NCBI GenBank assembly: GCA_038501195.1
Contig: JBBPUQ010000001.1
Location: forward strand, 5,270,001-5,334,000
Direction: 5' to 3'
DNA length: 64,000 nt
From: Nemania diffusa
Lineage: Eukaryota > Ascomycota > Sordariomycetes > Xylariales > Xylariaceae
Each line of letters begins with the position of its first letter. The first letter of the stretch is position 1. Below the pieces are notes generated by a model, which worked only from the letters and a program-made list of their open reading frames with translations, did not search any database and was not told the DNA's origin. This document shows positions 44,956-55,968 of this stretch, in pieces. Both the position numbers and the translations under genes were made by a program.

Positions 44956-46569
44956 TCATCCGCCTTTGCCACCCCACTTCTCGAGAAAACCAACTGTCCA
45001 CTCTTTGAATTCGCGATCTCCCTCTGGGATGAAAGCGTTGCTCTTTTTGAGCAGCCCAACTATCGTAGTGATTGCTTCTAGCGGTAGTGATATGTCCTCG
45101 ACACCTGAGGTTAAAGAATCTAGCATTTTGTCGGCCTCTTCCCGGCTGACCATTCGGTAGAACACCTTCACAGCATTGATAGGCGACGTGGGTGCCTCGG
45201 TCGACGAAAAGGTGATATTGGCATTGTAAATCCAAATATGTAGTACATCTCGGGCCGGGCTGGCGTGTCCCGATCTAGATTCATCTCGGGAAAGACCCTT
45301 TATTGGAAGGAGAACAGACTTAGAACATCCCGAGCGAGCCATAGCTAAGAGCATGGCACTGACACACTGGGCTAGGCTTGGACCCGATTCTGGGATATTC
45401 CCAATTCGCTGTTTGACAAGGACCTGCCATTTAAATATCGAGATTGACAGTGCCTGATCATTTCGCAAGCCTAATTGCGTTTTGCAAATAGCGCAGTGCA
45501 ACGCAGTTTTTGTTACTTTAGTTTCATTGCCATTGGTGTTGGTAACCTCTGAGGCAGAAATCTAAATTCGCTGCATCAGCGGTTTGTACGTAGGGTGGGT
45601 GGGATCATGGTTAACAATTATGGCAGAGTTCGAAGGAGTTGGCATTCAATTACTCAAAAAAAAAAAATCATATATCAACATGTACCTCTGTATAATTCCA
45701 AGACTTCCACGTTGAAGGAAACTCTCAATGGAAGACAGAGGTCCCTTCCAGGTACGCTGGCGTCGGTCCCAGAGTCATGGACCTAGGGTCCAACAAACCA
45801 GGCACCGTGAATAGGAAGCAACATTTTGTCTAGGGTATGAGTATCGGTGACCAGCCCACTGAAAAGCAATAGATGCCGGCTCTGGCCTCCTTCTATATAC
45901 CCAGAAAAGGACGATGTGACATCCTGCAAACATAACAAGCATAAAAAGCATAAAGAGAGAACTTACCGAGGCTTTAGTTAAATCGGACTCCGCCAGGAGG
46001 AATGATGTCAGGTCGACAAAACCTACGCCAGGCTGGGCTGTTATGCGCGAGCTGGCTCCGTAACCACGATTGGCCAGGTCCTCCTCGTCGTTGCCGTGTT
46101 TGTGGCTGTCCGGTTTATGACAATGCCAAAACTCCATCATCTCCGCCCAGTTCTCACTTGGCAAGTCTTTCCACACCTTCAGAGTACCGGTATTGAGTAT
46201 GTCCGACTTGCAGGTTCTACATGTCACGGCCGAGCCTGGCTCGAGGTCTATGCCGGACCAGGGAACCGACTCCTCCGATGAAGGCGGAATGGTGTGCCCA
46301 TTTGAGGGCACTCGAAGCGGTATTTTCCATGCCAAACTAGTTCTTACTGATTTCGTGATAGGCAATGGCAACAACGGGGCTACCTTCACAGGTAATTGGA
46401 TGGTTGCACTGGATCCATGATGAGCAACAGTTAGAGCGCGGCCATCCGCGCAGACAATTGCTCGTGTCGTAATTGAGATTGGAGTTGGTAAATCGCATCC
46501 TACAGACACTTGCCGGATATTGGACAAGAACTCGGCATAGAGAAGAATGGATGGCTGTGAAGACGACAT
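44956..46569 (-). CDS. IPA1: Ipa1/UBE3D-type HECT-like E3 ubiquitin ligase
   Basis: E2-binding, HECT-like ubiquitin ligase family, linked in yeast to mRNA 3'-end processing. Exons 45967-46569 and 44956-45561 give 402 residues. Landmarks: an N-terminal LLYAEFLSNIRQVSV; the CRTCKSDI cysteine pair; WKDLPSENWAEMMEFWHCHK; the GVGFVDLTSFLLAESD box; then in exon 2 HCAICKTQLG, ISIFKWQV and the C-terminal FYRMVSREEADKMLDSL and EFKEWTVGFLEKW. The intron is 405 nt, far longer than most here. An attractive alternative acceptor at about 45923 would add up to 46 codons and then stop, so a truncated isoform or a further splice is possible. The two-exon model keeps all family motifs in frame. Confidence 0.8.
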
Positions 46570-47090
46570 GGTAAGGAGTGATGAAGACGGTTTCGTTGAA
46601 ATGTCTCTAAATAGTTAGCGTGGAGCATTCCGTACAAAAGTCTCTGTTAGAAAATATCTTTGCTTAACGCATTTGCGTAGTGGGGAGTTATTCATCTTTC
46701 GGGCTTAAGCGAGTATACTCTGTACTCATAGAGTTCCTAAACACCTGGCGCTGAATAGGTAATAAGTGAAGATTAGATAGTCCTAGATTCGAGGAATCAA
46801 AGGTTTTTATATGATTACCCTAGATACATAGGTAGGTATTTACTAAACTATAATTCTCACAAGAACTATAAAATGGCGAGGTTTTACCTAACTTGATGGG
46901 CGTCTCCCACAATTAGGTTATGATTGCCCGATTTCCACATACAACCTTGACACTTATGCTCATATCAGATAGACCGAATAATTACATATATATATTCTCC
47001 AAGTCAACTTTTATTGCGTCACAACCATACCATTCCACTTGCTCTTATATCGCAGGTCATTTCAACGATACTGCCCAAACAAAACTCATC
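46570..47090. promoter_or_regulatory. Divergent promoter region of the Ipa1-like and questin oxidase-like genes
   Basis: About 520 nt, no coding sequence. A TATAAAA at 46867-46873 faces the questin oxidase-like gene, 220 nt before its ATG. Confidence 0.35.
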
Positions 47091-48423
47091 ATGGCTTCAG
47101 TTCTGGCCTATGTACCGGTTGTCGGCCGGTTCATCAACAGTAATAATGCATCACGCTCCATCGACCTCCCACCAGTTGAGGTTCATAACGTGGAGACGGC
47201 ACCGGAGAAGCGCCCCAGAACTCTAAAGCATCTGTTGAGAGCAAACCACGTTAACCATTCCATTCTTTATCATAACTTGCAGTTTGATAATCATATGGCA
47301 CATATCCTATGTTCGGCATATCTTCTTGGCGCATCCGACACGCAGCTACACAAGATTTATGATGTAGAGGCCGAATTCCTTGAGCCATGGGAGCCATCAC
47401 CTGCCGAGGTAACTCGCGATGATTGGCGAGGGTTCTTTGGAGACAAACGGTATCAACGTGCCTTCGTTGACTTCTTTGAAGATGAATTGGCAATGAAGCA
47501 CCGTTATGATTGGAAGAAAGTGGTCGAAGAGTATATGTTTGGTGGCAAAGAACCACTGGTGAACTGTCTCATTGGTGGTCGTATGTCTCTCCTGTAGACT
47601 TGCCTATTGTCTATTTCTACTAACATCTGTAGTCGGCCACCCTCTTATCCATCTAGGCTATGCCTACGAGATGGACAACAAGGAGATCGGTATAGAAGCT
47701 CTGGGGTTGACTGCAACGCAGTACAATTTCTTGCATAAGTATGCTGACGATCCGTCGTACACAAAGCCATCGTCGCTCAAACTATCAAGCCCGCGAGAGC
47801 TGCTCGCGAAAATGGCCAGCGATAAAAGACTGCAAGATCTCTTCGAGGAACCGGGCTACAACAATCTCGCGCCTCTTTTTGAGGACCACGAGGACCTTGT
47901 AATGGAGTATTGGAACGCTTGGTCTCTAGATGACCCAAAGAAACAGTTCCAAGAGTCCCAGGAGGCCGCAGTGTCTCTTTTAGTGGCTACAGTCCCTCCG
48001 GGAACACACTCGTATAATTTCTTCATTGTCCACCTTCTTACAACAAGCCACGCCGTGCGAATCCTCCTACCCGTAATGCCAGCGAAGTTTCACATCAGCT
48101 TAGTACGGCAGTGGTGGCTGCTCACGGTCGCAGTGTACGCCATTCTCAAGTGTCCCAAGATTGACCCTGACTACATCAAACCAGGTGATGTTGCTGGGAA
48201 ACAATGGAATTATGTAGAAGACAAGGTATTAAATGGGGCCTACTCGACCGACGCACACTTCGTTAAAGGTATAACTACCTCTCTTTACTAAGGAATTACG
48301 AGCTAACAGTGTCCAGCTGTACGTGCGATGAGAGAAGCAGCAAGGACATGGGGAGATGTGCATGAACACTATCTAGCGGCGGCCGTCCGACTTGTAGATG
48401 ACTTTGCAGGATGGGCACATTAA
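47091..48423 (+). CDS. Questin oxidase-like protein (DUF4243 family)
   Basis: Exons 47091-47580, 47633-48268 and 48317-48423 join to 410 residues. The family includes fungal questin oxidase (GedK) and AflY, which carry out Baeyer-Villiger-type ring opening in anthraquinone and aflatoxin pathways. Visible family features are HNLQFDNHMAHILCSAYLLGAS near the N-terminus, EPWEPSPAEVTRDDWRGFFG, LIGGLGHPLIHLGYAYEM rebuilt across the first junction, and a His-rich helical core (NFFIVHLLTTSHAVRILLP). The start at 47091 gives the normal family N-terminus; upstream ATGs in frame (46920) would add 57 unlikely residues. No polyketide synthase or other cluster gene is nearby, so it may be a stand-alone family member with a different substrate. 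Confidence 0.87.
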
Positions 48424-48450
48424 TACGTACGCTGACTAGACCACGAAGCC

Positions 48451-48483
<33 letters not shown>

Positions 48484-49129
48484 CCCTCGTTTACCTATTC
48501 TGTGATATATATGTTTCTTTGCTAAGGGGAGCACTGGTCTACTTATAACTTAGGTATGGGAGACTGGTGGATTATGTCATCATCACAAAGTCTTCTCAAT
48601 GCCTGGATACCTTAATTGCATGAATCTACAGCCTACAACACTGAGTAAAATGCCTGATTATTAAATATGTGATTTATTAGGTGGTTTAAAGTATTTATTT
48701 ATTACGTGAATATTTTCTATCTTCTAGGACAGTCTCGCAAGGCCTTGAAAGCCTTGAACAGTTGAAGGGTATCTAACGGCTACCTACTAAAGCTAAATAT
48801 AGGCAGTGTTATAGCGTGGAATAGGGGAGCCAGTCACCTGATAGCGCGCATCTTAATTACAGTGAGAACGCGCCGGAGAACATGGGCTTACACCACTCAC
48901 TCTCCCCTCCACATCCAATTAAGCACGCTCAGCCGTCTTCCTACATAACTACGTACCTACCGTCAAGCGCATCCATCTCGTGAATTGCTAACACCTCTAG
49001 CCATAGCTTGGGCGTATTGTATGTCACACATGTCCCAAAGTGAATTATCTACAATTGCGCAACTATGTCTTGAATTCGACACAAGAAAGCACCTACAAAT
49101 GCCCTTCCAGCATCCAATGCGACTGCAAA
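48424..49129. other. Intergenic region with a long A-run
   Basis: 3' flank of the questin oxidase-like gene and promoter of RAD17. No gene seen apart from the mononucleotide tract annotated separately. Confidence 0.4.
48451..48478. repeat. A28 mononucleotide tract
   Basis: Twenty-eight consecutive A residues, 27 nt after the stop codon of the questin oxidase-like gene. It could be a length-variable homopolymer or a trace of a reverse-transcribed 3' end. Confidence 0.85.
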
Positions 49130-51787
49130 ATGGCGCCGCCCGCGAAGCGCCGGAGGCGGAACATAGTGCATACTTCTGACGATGAAGAAGACCCGAAACC
49201 TGCCGTTAATACCCTAAATAACTACCTATTTTCCTCGCCCGATGCGAAAACGAAAAATGAACTCAACGCCATCGCCGCCGAGCCGAGCCCGACTCGGAAG
49301 TCCTCCCGCCTGGTTGCAAGCCAGTCCTCCAAGCCCCCTCTGAAACCTCTCCAATCTCTCTCTCACAAAGGATCGAACGCGAAGGGTGGGAAGAAAAGCA
49401 CGAGCACGAGCCCGGAGAAAAGCAGGACCAAACTACCAGCCAAGGGCAAAGGCGACCAAAAAGGGAAGACAGCCGATCTTATAACCTTATTTTCCAAACA
49501 AGCTGAACGGCCTGTGACACGACCGCTACCCAAGTTGGATGATATAATAAGCGACCCAATATCCGACGATGACGATGTCGGAGAGCATAGGGCGGCAACG
49601 GTTAGCCATGTCGGTCTAGCAGCTCGAAACCGCTTCAAGGATTCTCAAGCTAGTAGCAGCAGCAATACCTCGGCGGTTACCGCCTCGAGCCAGAAGTTCC
49701 TACGGCCGCCTTTGCTCTCGCGAGCTCCTGTCGTAGATAATGAGCAAAGGCCATGGTCTGAGAGATTTGGACCTACGAATTTAGATGAACTTGTCGTCCA
49801 CAAGAAAAAGGTGGCAGACGTTAGGAGGTGGCTTGAGGATGTCATGGCTGGCCGAATGCGGCAGCGATTGCTTATTCTTAAGGGAGCAGCTGGAACTGGC
49901 AAAACTACCACAATTCGACTACTTGCGAAGGAAATGCGTTGCGAAATTCTGGAATGGCGGAACCCGACTACGTCACTCGGAGGTCCTCAAGGATTCCAAT
50001 CCGCCTCGGCTCAGTTTGAAGAGTTTATGGGAAGGGGGGGCAAGTTCTCTCAGTTAGACCTTGACCTAGAAGAATCCACACCCAAGAAAAACGGACTCAG
50101 TGATAGCACGCGGAAGATTATGCTGATTGAAGAGTTCCCCAACACATTTGCTCGCTCGTCCACGGCTATGATGTCGTTTCGGAAAGCAGTCCTGCAATTT
50201 CTGGCAATGAATACCCCATCACTTTCTATCTTTGCTAAGCAGGCTTCTAAAGACCCTATTACGCCAGTCATCATGATTATCTCTGAGACTCTTTTGACAA
50301 CTACTTCTGCATCAGCGGATAGCTTCACAACTCATCGATTGCTAGGCCCTGAAATTACTCGACATCCTGGAACCTGCATCATCGAATTTAATGCTATAGC
50401 ACCGACCCTTCTTGCTGCCGCTCTAGATTTGATAGTACAAAAGGAAGCCAAGAAATCCGGTAGGCGGCGCACGCCAGGGCCACTTGTACTCAAGAAATTA
50501 GGCGAGATTGGGGATATCAGAAGTGCTATCTCCGCCCTTCAATTTCTCTGTTTAAAAGGCGACTTAGAAGCTGATTGGGGATCTCAAGTTAACTTTGGTA
50601 AACCAAAGCGATCTATTAAGAGCTCCATCTCCTTGACACGAGGAGAGGTGGAAACATTGCAGCTAGTCTCGCAGCGGGAGGCAAGCTTAGGCATATTTCA
50701 TGCAATTGGGAAAGTCATGTACAACAAACGAGAAGACAGTCCGATAGATCCTCAATCTCTAGAAGGAAGGGCCGAATTACTACCTGATTATTTAGGTTTA
50801 TGTTCTCGGCCCAAAAGATCTGAGGTCTCCGTAGACAGTCTAATCGACGAAACAGGAACGGATACGCATACTTTTATTTCCGGCCTACACGAGAATTACG
50901 TTTTGTCGTGCGAATCAGCAAACCATTCTGACTCGAGTTCCTTTCTAGACTACATGGGAGGATGTATTGACTATCTATCTGAGAGCGATCTTCTATGCCC
51001 TTCCTGGGATGTATTCTTCGGTGGTCGCAATGCTGGGGCTGCAGGTTTCTTTGGTAGAGACTCAGCCAGTCATGTGCTACGCCAGGAAGAGATCGCGTTT
51101 CAAGTGGCTACACGCGGTTTGCTCTTCGCCCTTCCTAGCCCGGTTAAGAGGATAGCGACTGGATCCAGACGGGGCGGCGGTGACGCATTCAAAATGTTCT
51201 ACCCAACAAGCCTCAAGCTATGGCGAGAGAAAGAGGAACTAGAGAGTCTAGTCGATCACTGGGCCTCTATTCTATTAAAGGGCGGCGAGACTGAGCATGA
51301 TGTCACTAACGGCGCGTCCGCTTTCCGGCGCCCGAAGAATACTACTACTGGCCAACGGCTTGATAGCCAGACTTCTCAACAAAATCCTAGCCATATTAAA
51401 CTACCAGACCAGACTCCAGACCAGACAGGCGCGTTGCTATCTCTCGGGAGCTCTGCTCGGCGCGAAATGCTACTCGAAAGACTACCATATATGTCGCATA
51501 TTGCTCGTCACCGCAGGATACCAGGCTCTGCGGTCCGATTCAAGGAAATTGAGAAAGTCGTATCATTTTCAGGCATCGGAATGACTGCTGATGAGGATGC
51601 CATAGACTTGGATGAAAACTCGGGAGGGGGCAACAGAGAAAACTGGGCTACAGACAAACCTACCGAAGAATCGTCGCCGCGAAAGAAGGGCCTGGCCATA
51701 CGACACAGCAGTCATGGTCGGGGTTCTATACCTTCTCTGCAAGTTCAGAAGCTTGTCCTGAGCGACGATGATATAGAAGATGACTGA
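49130..51787 (+). CDS. RAD17: DNA-damage checkpoint clamp loader Rad17/Rad24
   Basis: Nuclear AAA+ protein that, with Rfc2-5, loads the 9-1-1 clamp at damaged DNA. Intronless, 885 residues from ATG 49130. The frame is open upstream to 49040, but MAPPAKRRRR is the usual basic start and has good context. Residues 1-190 are Ser/Lys-rich and disordered. The family core then begins: PWSERFGPTNLDELVVHKKK, Walker A GAAGTGKT at 252-259 and a Walker B-like LIEEFPN near 332-338. This glutamate-rich form is typical of Rad17. The lid region follows, with LKKLGEIGDIRSAISALQFLCL. The C-terminus ends in an acidic stretch (LSDDDIEDD), expected for contact with the clamp. Confidence 0.93.
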   Translation: MAPPAKRRRRNIVHTSDDEEDPKPAVNTLNNYLFSSPDAKTKNELNAIAAEPSPTRKSSRLVASQSSKPPLKPLQSLSHKGSNAKGGKKSTSTSPEKSRTKLPAKGKGDQKGKTADLITLFSKQAERPVTRPLPKLDDIISDPISDDDDVGEHRAATVSHVGLAARNRFKDSQASSSSNTSAVTASSQKFLRPPLLSRAPVVDNEQRPWSERFGPTNLDELVVHKKKVADVRRWLEDVMAGRMRQRLLILKGAAGTGKTTTIRLLAKEMRCEILEWRNPTTSLGGPQGFQSASAQFEEFMGRGGKFSQLDLDLEESTPKKNGLSDSTRKIMLIEEFPNTFARSSTAMMSFRKAVLQFLAMNTPSLSIFAKQASKDPITPVIMIISETLLTTTSASADSFTTHRLLGPEITRHPGTCIIEFNAIAPTLLAAALDLIVQKEAKKSGRRRTPGPLVLKKLGEIGDIRSAISALQFLCLKGDLEADWGSQVNFGKPKRSIKSSISLTRGEVETLQLVSQREASLGIFHAIGKVMYNKREDSPIDPQSLEGRAELLPDYLGLCSRPKRSEVSVDSLIDETGTDTHTFISGLHENYVLSCESANHSDSSSFLDYMGGCIDYLSESDLLCPSWDVFFGGRNAGAAGFFGRDSASHVLRQEEIAFQVATRGLLFALPSPVKRIATGSRRGGGDAFKMFYPTSLKLWREKEELESLVDHWASILLKGGETEHDVTNGASAFRRPKNTTTGQRLDSQTSQQNPSHIKLPDQTPDQTGALLSLGSSARREMLLERLPYMSHIARHRRIPGSAVRFKEIEKVVSFSGIGMTADEDAIDLDENSGGGNRENWATDKPTEESSPRKKGLAIRHSSHGRGSIPSLQVQKLVLSDDDIEDD

Positions 51788-52767
51788 TTCATGTTGGTGG
51801 TGGGATCAACATATCCAATCTAATAACGCGGGGAACCGGAGTTCAGTAGCAGGTGCGAAAAGGAATCCATTCGCTTTGTTTGTCAATGGCTGGAAGTGTA
51901 CCTATGGAATCGGGGTTAGGCGTGTTAAAACTTAAATCTATGAGCATTTTATTTTTCCCAAGATAGCTGTCGGCTCGGGATGTAATGTCCGGGGGAAATT
52001 GCCCGTTACATGTATGTAAATAAATTCTGTACCTCAAGTGCCAAGTTATGGTCTACCATGAGGCCTCCTTTACCCTCTTTTTCATTTTGATTCGTAGATT
52101 TGTAAAATCTCACTCTCGCCCACTAACGATACAGCTACCCCCAGCTTGCAGTAGTATTGGGGTATAACAGACTAATTCATCATGAGGCTCTTGTGTCGTA
52201 TAGATCGTATTTTTCCCTCTCATCTAAGACGCCAAATTTGGGGTATTGGTGCAGCATTGTGGCACTCAGCGCCCAATCATGACCAGAGCAATTCCGAGTC
52301 CGCAACTACGTCGTAGATGATGGATCGATATCGGACGATAGGCATTGCATACCGACTTTACACGCCCAACCTTGAGTGGCTGTAGCTTAGAGCTTCGGAA
52401 ATATCGTATATGCTGTGTAATATGATGGTCGATTGAATGGTAAACCACCTGTCTAGATGACACATCGCAGAATTAATGGAAACGGTGATTTGTAACGGAT
52501 AAAGGGAAAACTGAAATAGACTATACGATGGCATCCGAGGGCTTGGATGTGGCTCGGTAGAGGATCTTGCACTCCTCGATTTCTCATTCACCTGTCCTAC
52601 CCGACTTGTAGTTTCTTTCAAACAACCAAGTAAAGGTCATCATTCATCTACAAGGCAGCATATCTTACTCTGGAGCTAGGCGCTATCACATATTTTCGTT
52701 TTCTTCTCTCCCAAGAAATGTTAGCTTATCACGCCTTACATCCATAACTCACGATAATAAAGTAATT
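51788..52767. other. Intergenic, no gene seen
   Basis: About 980 nt without a coding frame of interest. It probably contains the 3' end of RAD17 and the promoter of the next gene. Confidence 0.4.
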
Positions 52768-53514
52768 ATGGACGTTAGACTATCAGTAGAAACCCTTGCG
52801 TCCAAGTATATCAAAGGAGCTCACTCGCTCGAGGGCGAGCTATCCGATTTATTTACTATCTTTAATAGCGACTCAGAGACGGAATATGGCCCATTAGACG
52901 TGTCTCCTCAGCAGCCCTGCAATGATGACTTATCGCCTTCGCCGTCGCCTTCTTCATCCGCTTCTCGGTTAGGACATGTCACGATATCAAGCCCAAGCAA
53001 TGGCACCAAGAGAGGACCTTCCTTCACAGATACAGACACACCAAGCCCGATAATAAGCAAAGATAAAAAGAGAAGAATATCACCGCTGTATACCTCGTCA
53101 CTTTACCCATCCCCATCAGATAGCAACGACGAAGCTAGTCTTCAGAACCCGTCGTCAATGAGTCTGGACCTACCTCAGGAGACAGCGCACGTGCGGGTGC
53201 CCGAGCCAACGACGCCTCGGACAGAGCAGTTCATAAGTGACATGCGCGCCATGCTCTCGCTCATCCCGCCAGAGCGCTATTCGTCGCCGGAGTCCAGTCT
53301 CTCAGAGGACCAGCTCAGAGAGGCGGAGACAGACGGAGACGACCCCGATGCGTGCTTCGCGTCTCCTGCTTTACTGGGACACGCAGCCACTAGCAGTTGC
53401 TCTTCAGGGGATCGCTCGTTAGTTCCTTCGGCCGACTTGCTGCCGAGCTTTCCCATAGATCAGGGTAAACTTAGGCGAGATGCAGAGGATACTGGCGGAA
53501 GGGGGCGGGGCTGA
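52768..53514 (+). CDS. Hypothetical Ser/Pro-rich protein
   Basis: Uninterrupted 248-codon frame from an ATG preceded by an A-rich leader. The N-terminus (residues 1-40) is ordinary and possibly helical: VETLASKYIKGAHSLEGELSDLF. The remainder is dominated by Ser, Pro, Thr and Asp, with many SP/TP sites that could be phosphorylated, and a basic patch DKKRRI that could be a nuclear signal. No domain was recognised. The composition predicts an intrinsically disordered protein, perhaps a regulator. The GC-rich C-terminal 20 codons are the least convincing part. No intron is needed. Confidence 0.55.
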   Translation: MDVRLSVETLASKYIKGAHSLEGELSDLFTIFNSDSETEYGPLDVSPQQPCNDDLSPSPSPSSSASRLGHVTISSPSNGTKRGPSFTDTDTPSPIISKDKKRRISPLYTSSLYPSPSDSNDEASLQNPSSMSLDLPQETAHVRVPEPTTPRTEQFISDMRAMLSLIPPERYSSPESSLSEDQLREAETDGDDPDACFASPALLGHAATSSCSSGDRSLVPSADLLPSFPIDQGKLRRDAEDTGGRGRG

Positions 53515-54791
53515 CGCCCCTATCACTTAGTGGTATACGCGCGAGGTTGGAATACGAGGACATGAAGATTGTATGGTGCCACTGATACATGACGTCGATG
53601 TAGGTCGATATATAACATTATGAAGTCGTGTCTCGATGCCAGTACCTACCTAAGAGCAATACCCTTGCTTTGGCGGCTGCACGCCCCTCTCGTCGTCCAT
53701 AAATACGGGTGGGAATTTTTCATCTTCTGGCACTCCTCGTTTGCTAGTCTTAGCGGTGACTCTGAGGACATTTTTCTATCTGATAGATTCCGACTAGACA
53801 AGCGCTTTAGTGATCGTGTGATGTATGTCAGACAAGGCTTTTGTCGGCATTCGACTGCCGAGCCCAATACATTTCCCCCTTGCAAAGATACGATGGACAG
53901 CTGCACGTTTTCTAGCTTGCCGTTGGTATTCAGGACTAAGAAATGGGGGCTATAACCTCGCATATATTGTCATGTAGTTGCGGACCTATTGATCTTAGTC
54001 ACTCTCACTGTGAAGATAAATAGGGACGACTTATAAGAGTAGGTAACGAATATACTGTACCTATCTAGATGATCTGTGTAGTCGATAACGTTTTTTGTGA
54101 TTGGGTCATCGGCGATGCCGGGTTACCGAAAGCATGTACCTATAATCTCTTACTTCCAGCGCCTAGGCTACAAATACCCACCGCTACACTCAGCTCTTTG
54201 TTCTCCGACAGGTGGCACAGCAATGAATTCCCAACTTCTATCTGTCTACCACGTGCGGTAGATAGACTTAGATAGAAAGGTAAAAAAAAAAATATTAGAA
54301 TTCAGCAATTTCAATGCTTATACTTGCATTAGCTAACATGAAGCAACCATGACACAAACCTTCGCTATCCGAAGAGTTTACCAATGCAGCAGATGTCTTA
54401 TAAGAAAAAAGAAAAAAAGAGGCAGTCTTATGACTTACATGTGCGCAACAAGATGCCACACATCTATCGATGCCGAGTTCCGCCTTGTGTTGCGATGCAC
54501 CACCAGACTCCCTATTAGTCGACTTCCTAGGACCGTGCCCGTCTAATCGGTACCATCGGTGGCTCCGGGCCCCGTGTTCATTAAACTCTCCGCAGGGATA
54601 AGAACAAAGCAGCGCACGCGCGCGTAGCAAAGTTTCCTTGTGGCTGAAAACCGCGCCGATTCATCTACCCTGCCGGACTTCTTTCTCTGTCTAGACCACC
54701 CACCGAAGACCGCAGCAGCAACTCCCACGGACGACTCCCGGCCCCAGTACTGGGAAAGCAAACTCAATCTAGACCCTCGGGTGGTGCTAGC

Positions 54792-54796
<5 letters not shown>
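53515..54796. other. Intergenic, no gene supported
   Basis: Several frames under 112 codons without domains. No RNA gene or repeat seen except the GA tract that follows. Confidence 0.35.

Positions 54797-54826
<30 letters not shown>
54797..54826. repeat. (AG)15 microsatellite next to a start codon
   Basis: Fifteen perfect AG units end six bases before the ATG of the 65-residue cysteine protein, so the tract would lie in its 5' leader. Confidence 0.85.
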
Positions 54827-54831
<5 letters not shown>

Positions 54832-55029
54832 ATGTGTCAGCAGCACGACATCTTCTACATGTGCGGCTGTCGGGTCGTCGACAGCGTCACTAAGGAATGG
54901 CTGTTCGAAATCGAGCCGTGCAAGAACGCCCTGCGACGCCGCCGGAACTGCGAGAAGATCGAGATGGCGCTCCCGCGCTGGCGGAAAGACACGTATTGCG
55001 ACGACCCTGACTGCCCTGCGTATGAGTAG
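54832..55029 (+). CDS. 65-residue cysteine-rich protein
   Basis: Short protein beginning Met-Cys with seven cysteines at 2, 11, 13, 30, 40, 56 and 61 and an arginine cluster (RRRR at 35-38). There is no signal peptide. Motifs MCGCRV and CDDPDCPAYE look like metal or disulfide sites. It resembles the many short Met-Cys proteins of filamentous ascomycetes, which have no assigned function, and has the same cysteine count as the 55-residue protein at 11368, with different spacing. The frame is also open upstream for 64 codons (from 54640) through the GA tract, so a longer N-terminus cannot be excluded. ATG 54832 is the first good start. Confidence 0.55.
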   Translation: MCQQHDIFYMCGCRVVDSVTKEWLFEIEPCKNALRRRRNCEKIEMALPRWRKDTYCDDPDCPAYE

Positions 55030-55851
55030 GATATGCTCGCTGCTAGGCTCGTCTGAGGCCACTAAAACCGACCCGGTACGATCAGCTAGTATTTTTTAGT
55101 TCCGACGGAGGCGGGTAGATCATAACTAACGCATTTCATTAGACAAAGACACGTTTTGCGAGTTCGGGGCTACGACGAAAAGACATATAATTCGAGGGGT
55201 GGGTTAAGATATTACAAAATTCGAATAATATAGGGGGCAGAAAATGCAGACGAAAATAGAACACCTCAGTTGGATAATAGATGGATTGGCCCACCAAACA
55301 GTAACGAACATCAAATTTATGATCGACGATATCTTATTTAATACATCGCCTTGTCGCAAGAGTAGATGAGGAGCTACAGTAATTAATCATATTTCTTTTA
55401 TTATAAAGTCAAGTATTAATACGCCTTAAACCTGCTGACTCCGCAGCATCCATTGGCAACTCTCACGGTGCTATCTTATATATTCAGACGGCTCGTTATG
55501 CAACAACACTCTACCAATTCTCTAGTATTATAAGTCGTCGCCTACGTCCTAGGGAGGCCATGCGCGCGGCTGGCAGAGATTGGCTGGATAATTCGGCTGC
55601 ACTCAGCCGTTGAAGATGGCCCTGGCATCGACCGTTCGACCTTGACCCCTCCACCGGTGAAAATACTGGGAGGGTTTGAATTACCGATGTGTAATAAATA
55701 TAATAATCTTTAGGAGGGTAACAGTGCCGAGGCGCTACGTTTATTGATCCAGCATATTTATATATCTACTGGGGACTATTGGCTAGAAAGTATCGATTGA
55801 AGAGGGCACCATTGATGGCAATAATACGATACACCACATGAAAGGAAACAC
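55030..55851. other. Intergenic, no gene seen
   Basis: AT-rich, with no open frame of interest. Promoter elements of the secreted-protein gene lie at its right end. Confidence 0.4.
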
Positions 55852-55859
55852 TATATAAA
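55852..55859 (+). promoter_or_regulatory. TATA box of the secreted-protein gene
   Basis: TATATAAA, 110 nt before the ATG at 55969; good sequence and distance. Confidence 0.5.
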
Positions 55860-55968
55860 GAATATCCATTGCGCACCACGCAAGACCGAAGAGACGGGCA
55901 CTTCCCTTGATTCTCGACTCAACGATGGTTATTCTATGGCCTGTGATTATGTGCTCGCATCTATCAAC

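Noticed and set aside
46920..47090. Longer N-terminus for the questin oxidase-like protein
   Set aside because: The added residues are unlike the family and the ATG at 47091 gives the expected start.
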